A stretch of 64,000 nucleotides of DNA, taken from assembly GCA_002396505.1 (NCBI GenBank), contig DGYA01000001.1, forward strand, positions 1-64,000, written 5' to 3'. Position numbers and translations under genes: made by a program. The stretch comes from Cyanobacteria bacterium UBA5018 (lineage in GTDB: Bacteria > Cyanobacteriota > Cyanobacteriia > PCC-6307 > Cyanobiaceae). A model generated the notes under the pieces. The model was not told the origin of the DNA, ran no database searches, and was given only the letters and a program-made list of their open reading frames with translations. Of this stretch, positions 15,440-23,831 are shown piece by piece; within the stretch, counting starts at the first letter, position 1, and each line of letters opens with the position of its first letter.

Positions 15440-16993
15440 TCAAGGTGGCGGTAGCGGCAATGGTGGTGGCATGGCTGGACTTTGCTGCGGCAGGGGTGAC
15501 GGCTGCACAGAGGCAGGCGAGCTGGAGGCTTGGGCAGTAGGTACAGGTGGCGGCGCCACCAGGTTGGCTCTGGCTGGCTGGCCGGTTTCGGCTGCACCAG
15601 TGGGCGCTGGGCCAGGGGCAGGGCCGCCTTGGGGGTTGGCCGTTCCCCGGTTCTCCGGCTCAAGCACTTCAGCTGGACTGGCTTCCAGGGCCGGCAAACT
15701 GGTGCCCTGGGGCAGGATCACTGGCGCACTCAGGTCATCGGGGAATTTGAGGGGCTCTGGCGGCTCGCTGGCGGAAGCGGGATTGTTGTTGTCCTGGCGC
15801 TGGCGTTCCCGCAGGGCCAGGGGATCGGCGCTGATCGGCGGTTCCCGCAGCGGCGCCTTGTCGTTGGAGCGATGCGGATCGCTGCCCCGCGGTGCCCAGA
15901 ACAGCCGGGCCAGCGGCTCCACCCCCTGCTCCATCAGCCGATTGAAGCCGGCTAAAACGCGATCGACCAGCTGGCCGCCGAGGGTCTGGCCGCATTGGAA
16001 CGGATTACCGCAGCCCTGGGAGACGTTGCGCAGGGCCAAACCCGCCAGCAGGGATCCCCGCAGGGGAACGGACCGGCGGCTCAGCCTCAGCATGTAGGGC
16101 ACGTGCACAAAACTGGTGGCCCCACCGCTGATCCAGTTGGCGTCGGCATTGCTAAAGCCTTTTTCACCGGGAATGATGAAGCGACTCTTGGAGGCGTGGT
16201 CTGGGAGGTAGGCGGCCCTCAGTCCGCGGCTGCGGGCCAGGGCACGGGTTTGCTCCAGGGTGAGGCCATCGCGGCTCATCAACACCTCCAGCCTGCCGTC
16301 GGCGCGCAGCCCAAACAGCATCCGAATCCTGGGCAGGAAATAGCGGATCTGCTGACCCATCGAAATGCTGTAGGCCCCCTTGTATTGCGGCGGTGGCTGT
16401 TCCAGATCGTTGTAGATGCTGTGCAGGCCGCCGATGAAGGTGTCGTAGCGGCGGGACCGCTCCGCAGTCAGTTCGCCATAGCCAAACTCCACCCCGCCAT
16501 CGTTGCGAATGCCCAAAAAGGCCCGCTGACGAGCTGCTGTGCGGTTGATGCCTCGCCACACCCGCTCACCCAGCTTTAAATCGCCCAGCGGCACCGTGAG
16601 CTCGCGGCCCTGGGCGTCCACGTGCCGCTCATACATGGGTCCGGAGACAAAGGCCAGGGCGCTGCTGTCGGCGTAGGCCTCCTGTTCGCGGTCCCAGCCC
16701 TCCAACAGATCGATTCCCACCTGGCGTGGATCGAAATCCAGGGCATAGGCCTCTTGGTCGGCCAGGTAGCGAAAAGGCTGGCCATCGGCGGCGGTAAGCA
16801 GCTGGGCAACCGCCTTGGGCCGCTCGGGCATCGGTGGAGCTATGGCCACCAGAAAGGTGATAAGCCCCACCGGCAGGGCAATCATCCAGGCCCGCTTGAC
16901 GCGCCACAGCCGGCGCCGCACTGGCCTGGATCTGTTGCGGGAGCTAGCGGGGGCCTGGGGGCTGACCAGCTGCCTACGGGAGAGTGTCTTCAA
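15440..16993 (-). CDS. Membrane-anchored or secreted conserved protein with proline-rich tail
   Basis: A 517-residue protein with a basic N-terminus (RNRSRPVRRRLWRVKRAW) and a single hydrophobic segment (MIALPVGLITFLVAIAPPMP, about 37-56), consistent with a membrane anchor or uncleaved signal. The folded part (about 60-360) contains FLGIRNDGGVEFGYGEL, IRMLFGLRADGRLEVL, and FIIPGEKGFSNADANWISGG. This resembles exopolysaccharide-associated or phosphodiester-glycosidase-like proteins of picocyanobacteria, but I cannot name a family securely. From about 370 onward the chain is Pro/Ala/Gly-rich low complexity ending in a run of prolines. It probably acts in the periplasm or cell envelope. Confidence 0.55.
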   Translation of the reverse strand: MKTLSRRQLVSPQAPASSRNRSRPVRRRLWRVKRAWMIALPVGLITFLVAIAPPMPERPKAVAQLLTAADGQPFRYLADQEAYALDFDPRQVGIDLLEGWDREQEAYADSSALAFVSGPMYERHVDAQGRELTVPLGDLKLGERVWRGINRTAARQRAFLGIRNDGGVEFGYGELTAERSRRYDTFIGGLHSIYNDLEQPPPQYKGAYSISMGQQIRYFLPRIRMLFGLRADGRLEVLMSRDGLTLEQTRALARSRGLRAAYLPDHASKSRFIIPGEKGFSNADANWISGGATSFVHVPYMLRLSRRSVPLRGSLLAGLALRNVSQGCGNPFQCGQTLGGQLVDRVLAGFNRLMEQGVEPLARLFWAPRGSDPHRSNDKAPLREPPISADPLALRERQRQDNNNPASASEPPEPLKFPDDLSAPVILPQGTSLPALEASPAEVLEPENRGTANPQGGPAPGPAPTGAAETGQPARANLVAPPPVPTAQASSSPASVQPSPLPQQSPAMPPPLPLPPP

Positions 16994-17138
16994 GCAACCA
17001 GAGGCCCGCCGGCCAACAGCCAGATGAGCTCACGTTGGGGGCGGGTGCGGCTGCCCGTCAAGCGAGACAACAACTAAACAGCCCCAAAGGGGGCATAGAT
17101 GTTAAACAAAATTGGTTGGCACTGCTCGTAAATGCAGC

Positions 17139-17762
17139 TTATGCCAGGCCCATCCCCCGCAAATATGCAGGACGAGCCTGGGTGGCGCTGATCGTGGCCT
17201 GCACGTTGGGGTAGGGGCTGAGGTCGAGCTGGGGGAAGAAGATCGGCAGGTAGGCCAGGTAGGCATTCACGGCACAGTCGGCCACGCTCCAGTCGCCAAC
17301 AGCATCGGGCCCTGCCAAGGGGGCCAGCAGCGAGCGACCGCCGGCCAGCAGCCGATCGAGCACCTCCATCAGGCGAGGAAACTCCTTTTCGCGGTTGGTG
17401 GGCACGAACAGGGCTATCGCCAGGGTGGCATTGGCGAACAGCACCCACTGGCTGGCCAGGGCCCGCCGCTGGGCACCGCCGGGACCCTGGAATTCGCCGC
17501 CGTAATGCTCAGCCAGGTGCAACAAAATTGCACCACTTTCAAACAGATTGAGTGGTTGTCCCTGGCTGTCGCTGAAGGCTGAGTCCACCAAAGCCGGCAC
17601 CTTGGCGAAGGGATTGATGTTGATAAATGGCTGCTGGCGGTGTTCGCCTGCCTCCATATCCAGCTGCACCCACTGATAGGGAATGCCCTTCTCCTCCATA
17701 TACCAACGGGGCATGGAGGCGCGGGAACGGGCACCGCCGTAGAGGCTGAGGGTCATGGCCAT
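17139..17762 (-). CDS. Glutathione S-transferase family protein
   Basis: The start at ATG 17762 (or 17756) gives a normal GST length of about 207 residues; the longer frame only adds an unlikely leader. The N-terminal thioredoxin-like half has LSLYGGARSRASMPRWYMEE, then NPFAKVPALVD (the cis-Pro loop) and LFESGAILLHLAEHY, which holds the E-S pair that binds the glutathione gamma-glutamyl group. The helical C-terminal half contains GDWSVADCAVNAYLAYLP with the buried N-capping Asp. It is divergent from the polyferredoxin fusion gene, so the two may share a redox-responsive promoter region. Confidence 0.85.
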   Translation of the reverse strand: MAMTLSLYGGARSRASMPRWYMEEKGIPYQWVQLDMEAGEHRQQPFININPFAKVPALVDSAFSDSQGQPLNLFESGAILLHLAEHYGGEFQGPGGAQRRALASQWVLFANATLAIALFVPTNREKEFPRLMEVLDRLLAGGRSLLAPLAGPDAVGDWSVADCAVNAYLAYLPIFFPQLDLSPYPNVQATISATQARPAYLRGMGLA

Positions 17763-17890
17763 GGCCTGCAGTGGATTGGCATCCTCTCCCAGCAGCGACA
17801 GAGGCACCAGCGGCAGAGGCAGCAGCGGCAGCAGCAGTCGCCTCCCCGGCTGTGGGGGCCCAGAATCAAGATCTTGAGCGGAGTCGGTGC

Positions 17891-20173
17891 GTGATCGAGC
17901 CGAAAACCGGCCAAAACCCCATGCCCCAACCCCAGCAGCCAGACAAGCTGCAGAGGTGGGCTCCCTACCTGGTGGGCCGCTGCCGGCGGGGCATTGTGGG
18001 CAGCAGCAGGTATGCCCAGCGGCTAAGGGAACAAATCCGCCAGGCCGCCGCCGACCCCAAACTTCCAGCGGTGTTGATTAGCGGCGAGCCGGGCCTGGAA
18101 AAGGACAACATCGCCGCCCTGATTCATTACGGCTCGCCAGCCCGCAAGCGGCCACTGCTGCGAGTTGATGGGGCCAGCCTGGGGGAAGACGGGGCCCAGT
18201 TATTCGGCACAGAGGCAAATAATGGCGAAAATGGACTGCTGGCTTGCATAGATGGCGCCGGCCTGCTGATCGATCAACTCGATCGGGTGCCCAAGGCCCT
18301 GGGGCCCGCCCTGCAGCGGCTGGCCGAAACTGGCCAATGGCAACCGGCCGGGGCGGGGGCCGGGGCCGGGGCCGGGGCGATCCGGCAATTCAGCGGCAGG
18401 CTGTTCTTCACCACCGAGACGGCGGCGCCGCTGCTGGATCGCCACTGCAGCTTGATCCGGGTGCCACCGCTGCGGGTGCGGCGCCAAGATCTGGGCGAAT
18501 GGCTGCGCTACGGCGTCCGCCAGCGCAGTCTCAAGCTGGGCTGGCAGCCAGCACCGCGGGTACCGGAAACAGTAATTAAACGGCTGCAGAGCTACGACTT
18601 CCCCAACAACTTACGCGAGTTGGAGGTGCTCATCTATCGGGCGATGCAACAGGCTCGCCGCCAGGGACTGCAAAAGTCTGTGGATGCTAAACAGTCTGTG
18701 GATGCTAAACAGGCTGCCGAGACGCAACAGGCTGCCGGTACGCAACAGGCTGCCAGGACGCAACAATCTTCCGATACTCAAAAGTCTGCCGGCAAGCGCA
18801 GCCAGCCAGAACCGCAACAGCCGGTAGAGCTGCCGGAGGATGTGTTTTGGACCGACGAGCGCAACCCCCGGCCCCGCTTTGATCTCTGGCGCTGGAAACC
18901 GGCGCTGCGCAACTGGATGCGCTCCCCCAGGCTGTGGAACACGCTGCTGTTCGGGCTGGTCAGCTGGATATTTGTGCTGGTGAACCTGTGGCTGTGGCTG
19001 GGCCCCCAGGACCGGGCCCACAACGGTGGCTTGAACCTGTTCTGGGCCTGGTGGTGGCCACTGATTTTGATCACCTATCCGCTGGTGGGCCGGCTGTGGT
19101 GCTCCTTTTGCCCCTTCATGGTGTGGGGCGAAATTGTGCAAAGGCTGGCGGGCCGCCTGGGCTGGCAGCCCCGACCCTGGCCGCGGGGGGACAGCGATAG
19201 CTGGGGGGCACCCCTGCTGGCGGCCGGTTTCGCCTGCATCCTGCTCTGGGAGGAATTGGCGAACCTGGAGAACAGCGCCTGGCGCAGCAGCACCTTGCTA
19301 CTGCTGATCACGGCCGGGGCGGTGCTGGGCTCGCTGCTGTTTGAGAAGCGCTTCTGGTGCCGCTATTTGTGTCCGGTGGGGGGCATGAACGGCTTGTTCG
19401 CCAAGTTGGCGATCACTGAACTGCGCGCCCAGGTGGGCACCTGCAGCGGCAGCTGCAGCAGCTATGGCTGTTTCAAGGGTGGGCCTGCGGTGGGGGAAGG
19501 GCTGGCCACGCCGGGCTGTCCGCTCGCCACCCATCCGGCCCATCTGGCCGACAACCGCAACTGCGTGCTCTGCCTCACCTGCGCCCAGGCCTGTCCCCAC
19601 CGCTCGGTGCAATTGAGAGTGCGACCACCAGCGGCCGATCTACAGCGGGAAATGCAACCTCCAGCCGCTGAGGCGGGGCTGATCCTGGTGCTGGCCGGCG
19701 GGGTGTGCCTGCACCACTGGCAAAGGCTGTGGGGCTGGCTGGCCTGGGCGCCAAGCTCACTCCATAACGGGCCCCTGCTGCCGCAGCTAGCGATCGCCAC
19801 AGCCACCTTGGCCCTGCCCGCGGCGGGCTTCCTACTGCTGCGACCGATCGCCCCAGCCCGCCAGCGCCGGCTACTGCTCTATGCCCTGCTGCCGCTGCTG
19901 TGGGGCCTGCTGCTGGCAAGACACCTGCCGCTTGGCCTAAGCGAGGCGGGCCTGTTAATGCCGGTGAGTACCGGCCTGGCTTGGCCAGGCTGGAGCGCCG
20001 ATCCCCATGTGGTGGCCTTCTGCCAGAGCCTGGTGCTGCTGGTGGGTCTGCTGGGCAGCCTGGTGCTGATGCGCCGGCTGGGGCCCCAGGCTGGCTGGAG
20101 GTTGACCCTGGCTAGCGGCAGCTGTCTGCTGCTGGCCGCAGCCGGTCGCTGGCTGGTGGCCATGCCGCTCTAG
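17891..20173 (+). CDS. Degenerate sigma-54-type AAA+ domain fused to a membrane polyferredoxin
   Basis: I take GTG 17891 as start (ATG 17921 is an alternative); the frame opens at 17771, too close to the divergent GST start. The first third follows the sigma-54 activator AAA+ fold, but Walker A reads GEPGLEKD in place of GESGTGKE, and the GAFTGA loop is absent (LFGTEANNGENGLLACIDGA). A six-residue repeat linker spans 18677-18784. The rest resembles NapH/NosR/CcoG-type polyferredoxins: transmembrane segments, CSFCPF, CRYLCPVGG, and a 4Fe-4S motif CVLCLTCAQACPH, then four or five further membrane helices. It probably moves electrons across or into the membrane, with the AAA+ part as a scaffold or sensor. 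Known from some cyanobacteria as a domain combination; function unproven. Confidence 0.75.
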   Translation: MIEPKTGQNPMPQPQQPDKLQRWAPYLVGRCRRGIVGSSRYAQRLREQIRQAAADPKLPAVLISGEPGLEKDNIAALIHYGSPARKRPLLRVDGASLGEDGAQLFGTEANNGENGLLACIDGAGLLIDQLDRVPKALGPALQRLAETGQWQPAGAGAGAGAGAIRQFSGRLFFTTETAAPLLDRHCSLIRVPPLRVRRQDLGEWLRYGVRQRSLKLGWQPAPRVPETVIKRLQSYDFPNNLRELEVLIYRAMQQARRQGLQKSVDAKQSVDAKQAAETQQAAGTQQAARTQQSSDTQKSAGKRSQPEPQQPVELPEDVFWTDERNPRPRFDLWRWKPALRNWMRSPRLWNTLLFGLVSWIFVLVNLWLWLGPQDRAHNGGLNLFWAWWWPLILITYPLVGRLWCSFCPFMVWGEIVQRLAGRLGWQPRPWPRGDSDSWGAPLLAAGFACILLWEELANLENSAWRSSTLLLLITAGAVLGSLLFEKRFWCRYLCPVGGMNGLFAKLAITELRAQVGTCSGSCSSYGCFKGGPAVGEGLATPGCPLATHPAHLADNRNCVLCLTCAQACPHRSVQLRVRPPAADLQREMQPPAAEAGLILVLAGGVCLHHWQRLWGWLAWAPSSLHNGPLLPQLAIATATLALPAAGFLLLRPIAPARQRRLLLYALLPLLWGLLLARHLPLGLSEAGLLMPVSTGLAWPGWSADPHVVAFCQSLVLLVGLLGSLVLMRRLGPQAGWRLTLASGSCLLLAAAGRWLVAMPL
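18677..18784 (+). repeat. In-frame 18-bp tandem repeat, 6 units, in the polyferredoxin fusion
   Basis: Two identical units (TCTGTGGATGCTAAACAG) are followed by four diverged ones (GCTGCCGAGACGCAACAG and relatives) and a partial copy. They encode a hydrophilic linker of SVDAKQ, AAETQQ, AAGTQQ, AARTQQ and SSDTQK between the AAA+ and the membrane parts. Confidence 0.9.
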
Positions 20174-20542
20174 CCAAAGTCCAGCGGCTAGCACCGGTGA
20201 GTGGCGCACCTGGGCACTGCGACCCACATACACCCAGGCCATGCCACCGCCCACCAGGGGCCACCACAGCCGTTGATAGAGCCTAGGCACCGCCTCCAGC
20301 TGATCGAGCTGGGCCAGACAGGCCTGGTCCACCCACACCAGTTCGCCCTGCAGCAGGCAGCCGGCCGCCTCCACCGAGCTCACCGGCACCGCCATCGGGA
20401 ATGGGCCTAAATCATGCAATCGCAAGCCCTCCATGGCGGCCGGGCCCTCCCAGCGGGCCGTTGCCAGCCAGCGGTGATTGGCATGGCCCCGTTTGAGCGT
20501 GCCGTAGACGAACACGGGGATAATGCGATTGGTTGCTTCCAT
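19955..20542 (-). CDS. Gamma-glutamylcyclotransferase-like (GGCT) protein with C-terminal read-through
   Basis: I place the start at ATG 20542 (MEATNRIIPVFVYGTLKRGH). The V-Y-G-T-L substrate-loop motif is at residues 12-16, and the family's catalytic-type Glu appears in the QLDQLEAVPRLYQR segment. The GGCT fold normally ends after about 125-135 residues, here near VRHSPVLAAGLW. Instead the frame continues for some 60 residues of His/Gln-rich low complexity, lying entirely antisense to the last 219 bases of the polyferredoxin gene. A lost stop codon is the simple explanation. The likely activity is cyclisation of gamma-glutamylamines or a related amine reaction. Confidence 0.75.
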   Translation of the reverse strand: MEATNRIIPVFVYGTLKRGHANHRWLATARWEGPAAMEGLRLHDLGPFPMAVPVSSVEAAGCLLQGELVWVDQACLAQLDQLEAVPRLYQRLWWPLVGGGMAWVYVGRSAQVRHSPVLAAGLWLERHGHQPATGCGQQQTAAASQGQPPASLGPQPAHQHQAAQQTHQQHQALAEGHHMGIGAPAWPSQAGTHRH

Positions 20543-20633
20543 GGATTCGATGACCATCGCCCTGTTGATTGCCCTGGCCGGTTCCCTACTGCTGATGGTG
20601 CTTATCGTCAAGAAGCTGGAGCAACAGGCCTGA
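20541..20633 (+). CDS. Possible 27-30 aa single-helix membrane peptide
   Basis: A short frame from ATG 20541 or, better, ATG 20550 (GGA five bases ahead) to TGA 20631-20633. It encodes MTIALLIALAGSLLLMVLIV followed by KKLEQQA: one transmembrane helix and a charged tail, the shape of photosystem or cytochrome b6f small subunits. It matches none that I know (PsbM, PetM, PetL, PsbX, Psb30). It overlaps the divergent GGCT start by two bases if the first ATG is used. Chance cannot be excluded. Confidence 0.3.
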   Translation: MDSMTIALLIALAGSLLLMVLIVKKLEQQA

Positions 20634-20796
20634 ACCAGCTGGTCAGGGCTGGGCCACGAGCCGCAGCCCCAGGCCATTGGGATCAGCCATGGCGCTTTAT
20701 CCAAGCCTTTGGCCTGTACCCAGCTCAGCTGAGATCTGGGCGGTTAAATGAGGTTGCAAGGGTGGCCCCAATTTGCCCATCGGCATCCCGCAACTA

Positions 20797-22176
20797 ATGC
20801 AGCGCCTGCTCGTCTATGGCGGCGTTGGCCTGGTCAGCGCCGGCCTCACCTTGTTGGGGCTGCAGTCTCTTTTGGCGGATCGGTTGGAGCGAGCCGCCCT
20901 GGCCAACCTGGCCAACGCCACCAGCCTTAGCTTGCGCCTGGCCGACTTGGCCCTGGAACGATTTCCCCGAGAGGCGGTGGCTGAGATCAGCGGACTCACC
21001 CTGGCCGCCACACCTCCGCCGCAACCCAGAGAGGCCGATCCATTGTTAGAGCGGCAAAGCGCTGGCCTCCAGGCGGAACTCTGTCGGCAATTGGAAACCT
21101 GCTTGCCAGTGCTGCCCAGCCAGGCGCCTTACCGAGGGGTATGGGTGGAGCTGCCCTCCAGCATGGAGACCAGCTGGTTGTTCGCACCGCTGCCGCTCCC
21201 CAATCCCTGGCCGCCGCCAACGGAGCTGCTCAGCCTGGCGGTACTGGCGGGATGTCTGGTGAGCACCACCTTTTATCTGGCCCTGGAGGTGCGGCGGCCC
21301 CTGGGGCAACTGCGCCGCAGTCTCAATGCGGTTGATCTCGATGCCAGTTCAGCACCCCTGCCAGAGCGCGGTACGGCGGCGGTACGCCAGCTCACTGGCC
21401 GCTTTAACGCCATGCTGTTGAGGCTGGAGGCGGGGCGTCGCGAGCGGGCCTCGATGTTGGCCGGCATCGGCCACGACCTGCGCAGCCCGCTGACAAGGCT
21501 GCGGCTGCGGCTAAGCCTGGCCGAACAAAGACCGTTGCGCAGCGAAGAACGGCAGCGCAGCAGGGCCGATCTCGATGCCGCCGATCTCGATGCCTTGGAG
21601 CGGATCATCAACCAATTCATTGCCTTTGCCGCTGGCGCCGAGTCAGAAGCGGCGCTGCTAGTGCCCCTCGATCAATTGGTGGGCGAGGCGCTGGCGGCGG
21701 TCTCGGCTCCGATTGAGCTGAGGCTCGTGCCGCTGGAGCGGTGGGTGCGGCCGATCGGCCTCAGCCGGGCGCTTGCCAATCTGGCTGACAATGCATTGAG
21801 CCACGGCAAACCGCCATTGCTGGTGGTACTGGAACCAATCGGCGATCAGGGCTTCCGGATCAGCTTGGCCGACTGCGGCGAGGGTATTCCGCCAGGCCTT
21901 TGGCAGCAGGCGATCGAACCCTTTCAACGCCTCGATCCGGCCCGGGGAAATACCGGACATTGCGGCCTGGGACTGGCGATTGTCGAGCGGGTGGCCCGGG
22001 CCCATGGGGGCCAACTGAGCTGCCGTGCCCTGCAGCCGAGCCCAGAGCGGCCGCAGCGCTTTGCAGTGGAGTTCAGCGGCTGGTCACAACCTGTCACAAC
22101 TGCGCTGGGGGCAGTCATACCTCAGTCACATTTGAGCTCCAGGCTGGATTTGACCTCAAAGAGCAAAGCTCAATGA
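20797..22176 (+). CDS. Two-component sensor histidine kinase (EnvZ-like)
   Basis: I use ATG 20797 (MQRLLVYGGVG); a TTG at 20773 extends the frame by eight residues. The layout is: transmembrane helix near 3-22, a periplasmic segment of about 125 residues with a possible disulphide (CRQLETC), a second helix (LLSLAVLAGCLVSTTFYLAL), HAMP-like linker, then the kinase. The H-box is GIGHDLRSPLTRLRLRLSL with the phospho-accepting His, the N-box is ANLADNALSHG, and the G-boxes are ADCGEGIP and GLGLAIVERVARAHGG. No response regulator adjoins it. Its TGA overlaps the ATG of a small secreted protein as ATGA, so the two are translationally coupled. The signal is unknown, probably envelope-related. Confidence 0.85.
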   Translation: MQRLLVYGGVGLVSAGLTLLGLQSLLADRLERAALANLANATSLSLRLADLALERFPREAVAEISGLTLAATPPPQPREADPLLERQSAGLQAELCRQLETCLPVLPSQAPYRGVWVELPSSMETSWLFAPLPLPNPWPPPTELLSLAVLAGCLVSTTFYLALEVRRPLGQLRRSLNAVDLDASSAPLPERGTAAVRQLTGRFNAMLLRLEAGRRERASMLAGIGHDLRSPLTRLRLRLSLAEQRPLRSEERQRSRADLDAADLDALERIINQFIAFAAGAESEAALLVPLDQLVGEALAAVSAPIELRLVPLERWVRPIGLSRALANLADNALSHGKPPLLVVLEPIGDQGFRISLADCGEGIPPGLWQQAIEPFQRLDPARGNTGHCGLGLAIVERVARAHGGQLSCRALQPSPERPQRFAVEFSGWSQPVTTALGAVIPQSHLSSRLDLTSKSKAQ

Positions 22177-22664
22177 TCGAACAATCAACTAACTCAAGAA
22201 CGACAAGATTTTGGCTATTCAACCGTGGTGGTGGGCGAGCTGCTGCCATGGTGGCGGCCCTGGTGCTGGGCGTGAGCGGCCCGATAGCCTTCAGTGGCGC
22301 CAGTGCTTCTGCCCAGACGATCTGGGGCGAGAGCGGAGCGCGCAGGCTGCAGTCGATGCCCAAGCTCACCCCAGAGCAGCAAAAGAAGCTGTTCCCTGGC
22401 CGCAAGGAACTACTGCTGAAAGAGCATCAGGAGCGGATTGCGCTGCTCCAGAAAAGCCAGAGCTGTGTGGGAGCAGCCACCAATAGCGATGCCTTGAAGA
22501 CCTGCTTAATCGAAGACCGCAAGGCCAACACCGAACTGCGCAGGCGCATGCACGAACAGATCCGGCAGCTCTACGAACGCAATGGTATCCAACTGCCCCC
22601 GCCCGGCCCAGCAAAGGAGCGCCGCGGCGAACCCGGTGGCAGGGGAGCAGCTCTAGAGCCCTAG
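22173..22664 (+). CDS. Small secreted helical protein coupled to the histidine kinase (Spy/CpxP-like in layout)
   Basis: The ATG at 22173 overlaps the kinase stop, so the protein is 163 residues; the longer frame is only the other-frame reading of the kinase. A signal peptide is clear: Arg-rich start, then AAMVAALVLGVSGPIAFSGA, with a probable cleavage after SASAQ. The mature part is highly charged helix (LTPEQQKKLFPGRKELLLKE, HQERIALLQKSQ, RKANTELRRRMHEQIRQLYE) with two cysteines (SCVGAATNSDALKTCL) that could form a disulphide. The LTPEQQ opening recalls LTXXQ proteins of the Spy/CpxP family, which inhibit envelope-stress kinases, but the match is short. Confidence 0.65.
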   Translation: MIEQSTNSRTTRFWLFNRGGGRAAAMVAALVLGVSGPIAFSGASASAQTIWGESGARRLQSMPKLTPEQQKKLFPGRKELLLKEHQERIALLQKSQSCVGAATNSDALKTCLIEDRKANTELRRRMHEQIRQLYERNGIQLPPPGPAKERRGEPGGRGAALEP

Positions 22665-22812
22665 GCAGCATGGGGCTGATGGGCCCAGAATGAATTGGCG
22701 GTTTCAGAGGATCACAGCCTGAAGCAAACGAGCAAAGTCCGGTGGTGAGACGTCCGCAAGCCGCCTCAGAATCCAGCCATGTCCCGCAACTTCCCACAAC
22801 TGTGCCGCAGTT

Positions 22813-23505
22813 GTGCTGGATCGATCCCCTGGTGAAGCCCCCCTGGTGAAGCCCTCAGTCAGCTCACTCACCGTTGCCACTGCGCAGATCGCCGGCGCGG
22901 ATCGGCCCAGCACCAGGGATATACCCCTGGTGCTTGTGCATGGACTTTGGGATACCCCATCCCTGTTTGATCCGCTCAAGGCAGCATTGGCGGGCAGGCG
23001 CCAGCCCCTGTTGATTCCCTATCTCCCGCAGCATTGGGGTGCTAGCTCCTTAGCCGAGCTGGCAGGTCTGCTAGGTAGCCACATCGATGCCGCCTTTGGC
23101 GTCGATCAACCCATCGACCTACTTGGTTTTTCGATGGGAGGAGTAGTTGGCCGTTACTGGATTCAACTGCTGGGGGGGCACTGCCGTACGCGACGCCTGT
23201 TCAGTGTAGGCAGCCCCCACAAAGGAACCTGGGCAGCTATACCAGTGCCGGCCTTTCTGCTGCGGGGCATCGCCGATATGAAACCAGGCAGTGCCTTGCT
23301 GCAGCTTCTCGACAGGGATCTATCCCGCCTGCAAGGGGTAGATTGCCGCAGCTATTACTGCCCCAACGACCTCACCGTATTTCCAGGCTGGCGGGCGACA
23401 CTGCCCCTAGGCCCAAGTTTGGCCATACCAGTAGGCAGCCATCGGCAACTGATCACCCATCCAATGGCCCTAGAAATCCTTTGCCGTGATCTACTAATAC
23501 CTTGA
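22813..23505 (+). CDS. Alpha/beta hydrolase, lipase-like
   Basis: A 230-residue hydrolase. The oxyanion region is PLVLVHGLWDTPSLFDPLKA, the nucleophile elbow GFSMGGVVGRYWIQLLGG (G-x-S-x-G), and late Asp and His residues (DLTVFPGWRA, VGSHRQLITHP) fit the rest of the triad. This is the LipA/triacylglycerol-lipase or acetyltransferase-like branch common in cyanobacteria. The start is uncertain: a GTG at 22813 gives the annotated length, and a GTG at 22846 is possible. Substrate unknown; it may act on membrane lipids. Confidence 0.75.
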   Translation: MLDRSPGEAPLVKPSVSSLTVATAQIAGADRPSTRDIPLVLVHGLWDTPSLFDPLKAALAGRRQPLLIPYLPQHWGASSLAELAGLLGSHIDAAFGVDQPIDLLGFSMGGVVGRYWIQLLGGHCRTRRLFSVGSPHKGTWAAIPVPAFLLRGIADMKPGSALLQLLDRDLSRLQGVDCRSYYCPNDLTVFPGWRATLPLGPSLAIPVGSHRQLITHPMALEILCRDLLIP

Positions 23506-23831
23506 GCAACGGAGCAATGCCGATCAGCCCGCACTTACGGGGGCGAGGCGGTCGCAAAGACCCAAAGGGCCCACTTGGTGAGTTTTAGGCCATGGCAGAT
23601 CTTGCCTGGCTGGGGCCAAAACATGACAGGAGCCTGCCGATCAAGGCAGATGGCCATTTTGACCTTAGCCAGACGGGCTACGGGCCCTCGGGACGCCCCT
23701 GAACCACGGGTCAATCAGAGGCAAGCCTTAATTCCCAGAGTCGCCTGAAACGGGCTGATTGCACTGCCCAGCTGGCTAAGGGTGCACAGATGCATTAAAA
23801 TCTATGAAGGTTTCATTGCAACCGACTTTCC
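23506..23831. other. Intergenic region with dense GC-rich secondary-structure potential
   Basis: This 326-base gap precedes the small secreted protein gene. It contains GGTCGCAAAGACC (23549-23561 region), a GNRA-like capped hairpin, followed by AAAGGGCCC, and further GC-rich segments around 23590-23700. I considered a riboswitch, but the sequence does not fit the conserved cores I know. No open frame is convincing. Confidence 0.3.

Noticed and set aside
23540..23700. Possible riboswitch before the small exported protein gene (GCAAAG-containing hairpin)
   Set aside because: GTCGCAAAGAC looks at first like the c-di-GMP-I core, but the surrounding conserved bases are missing, so I do not call one.
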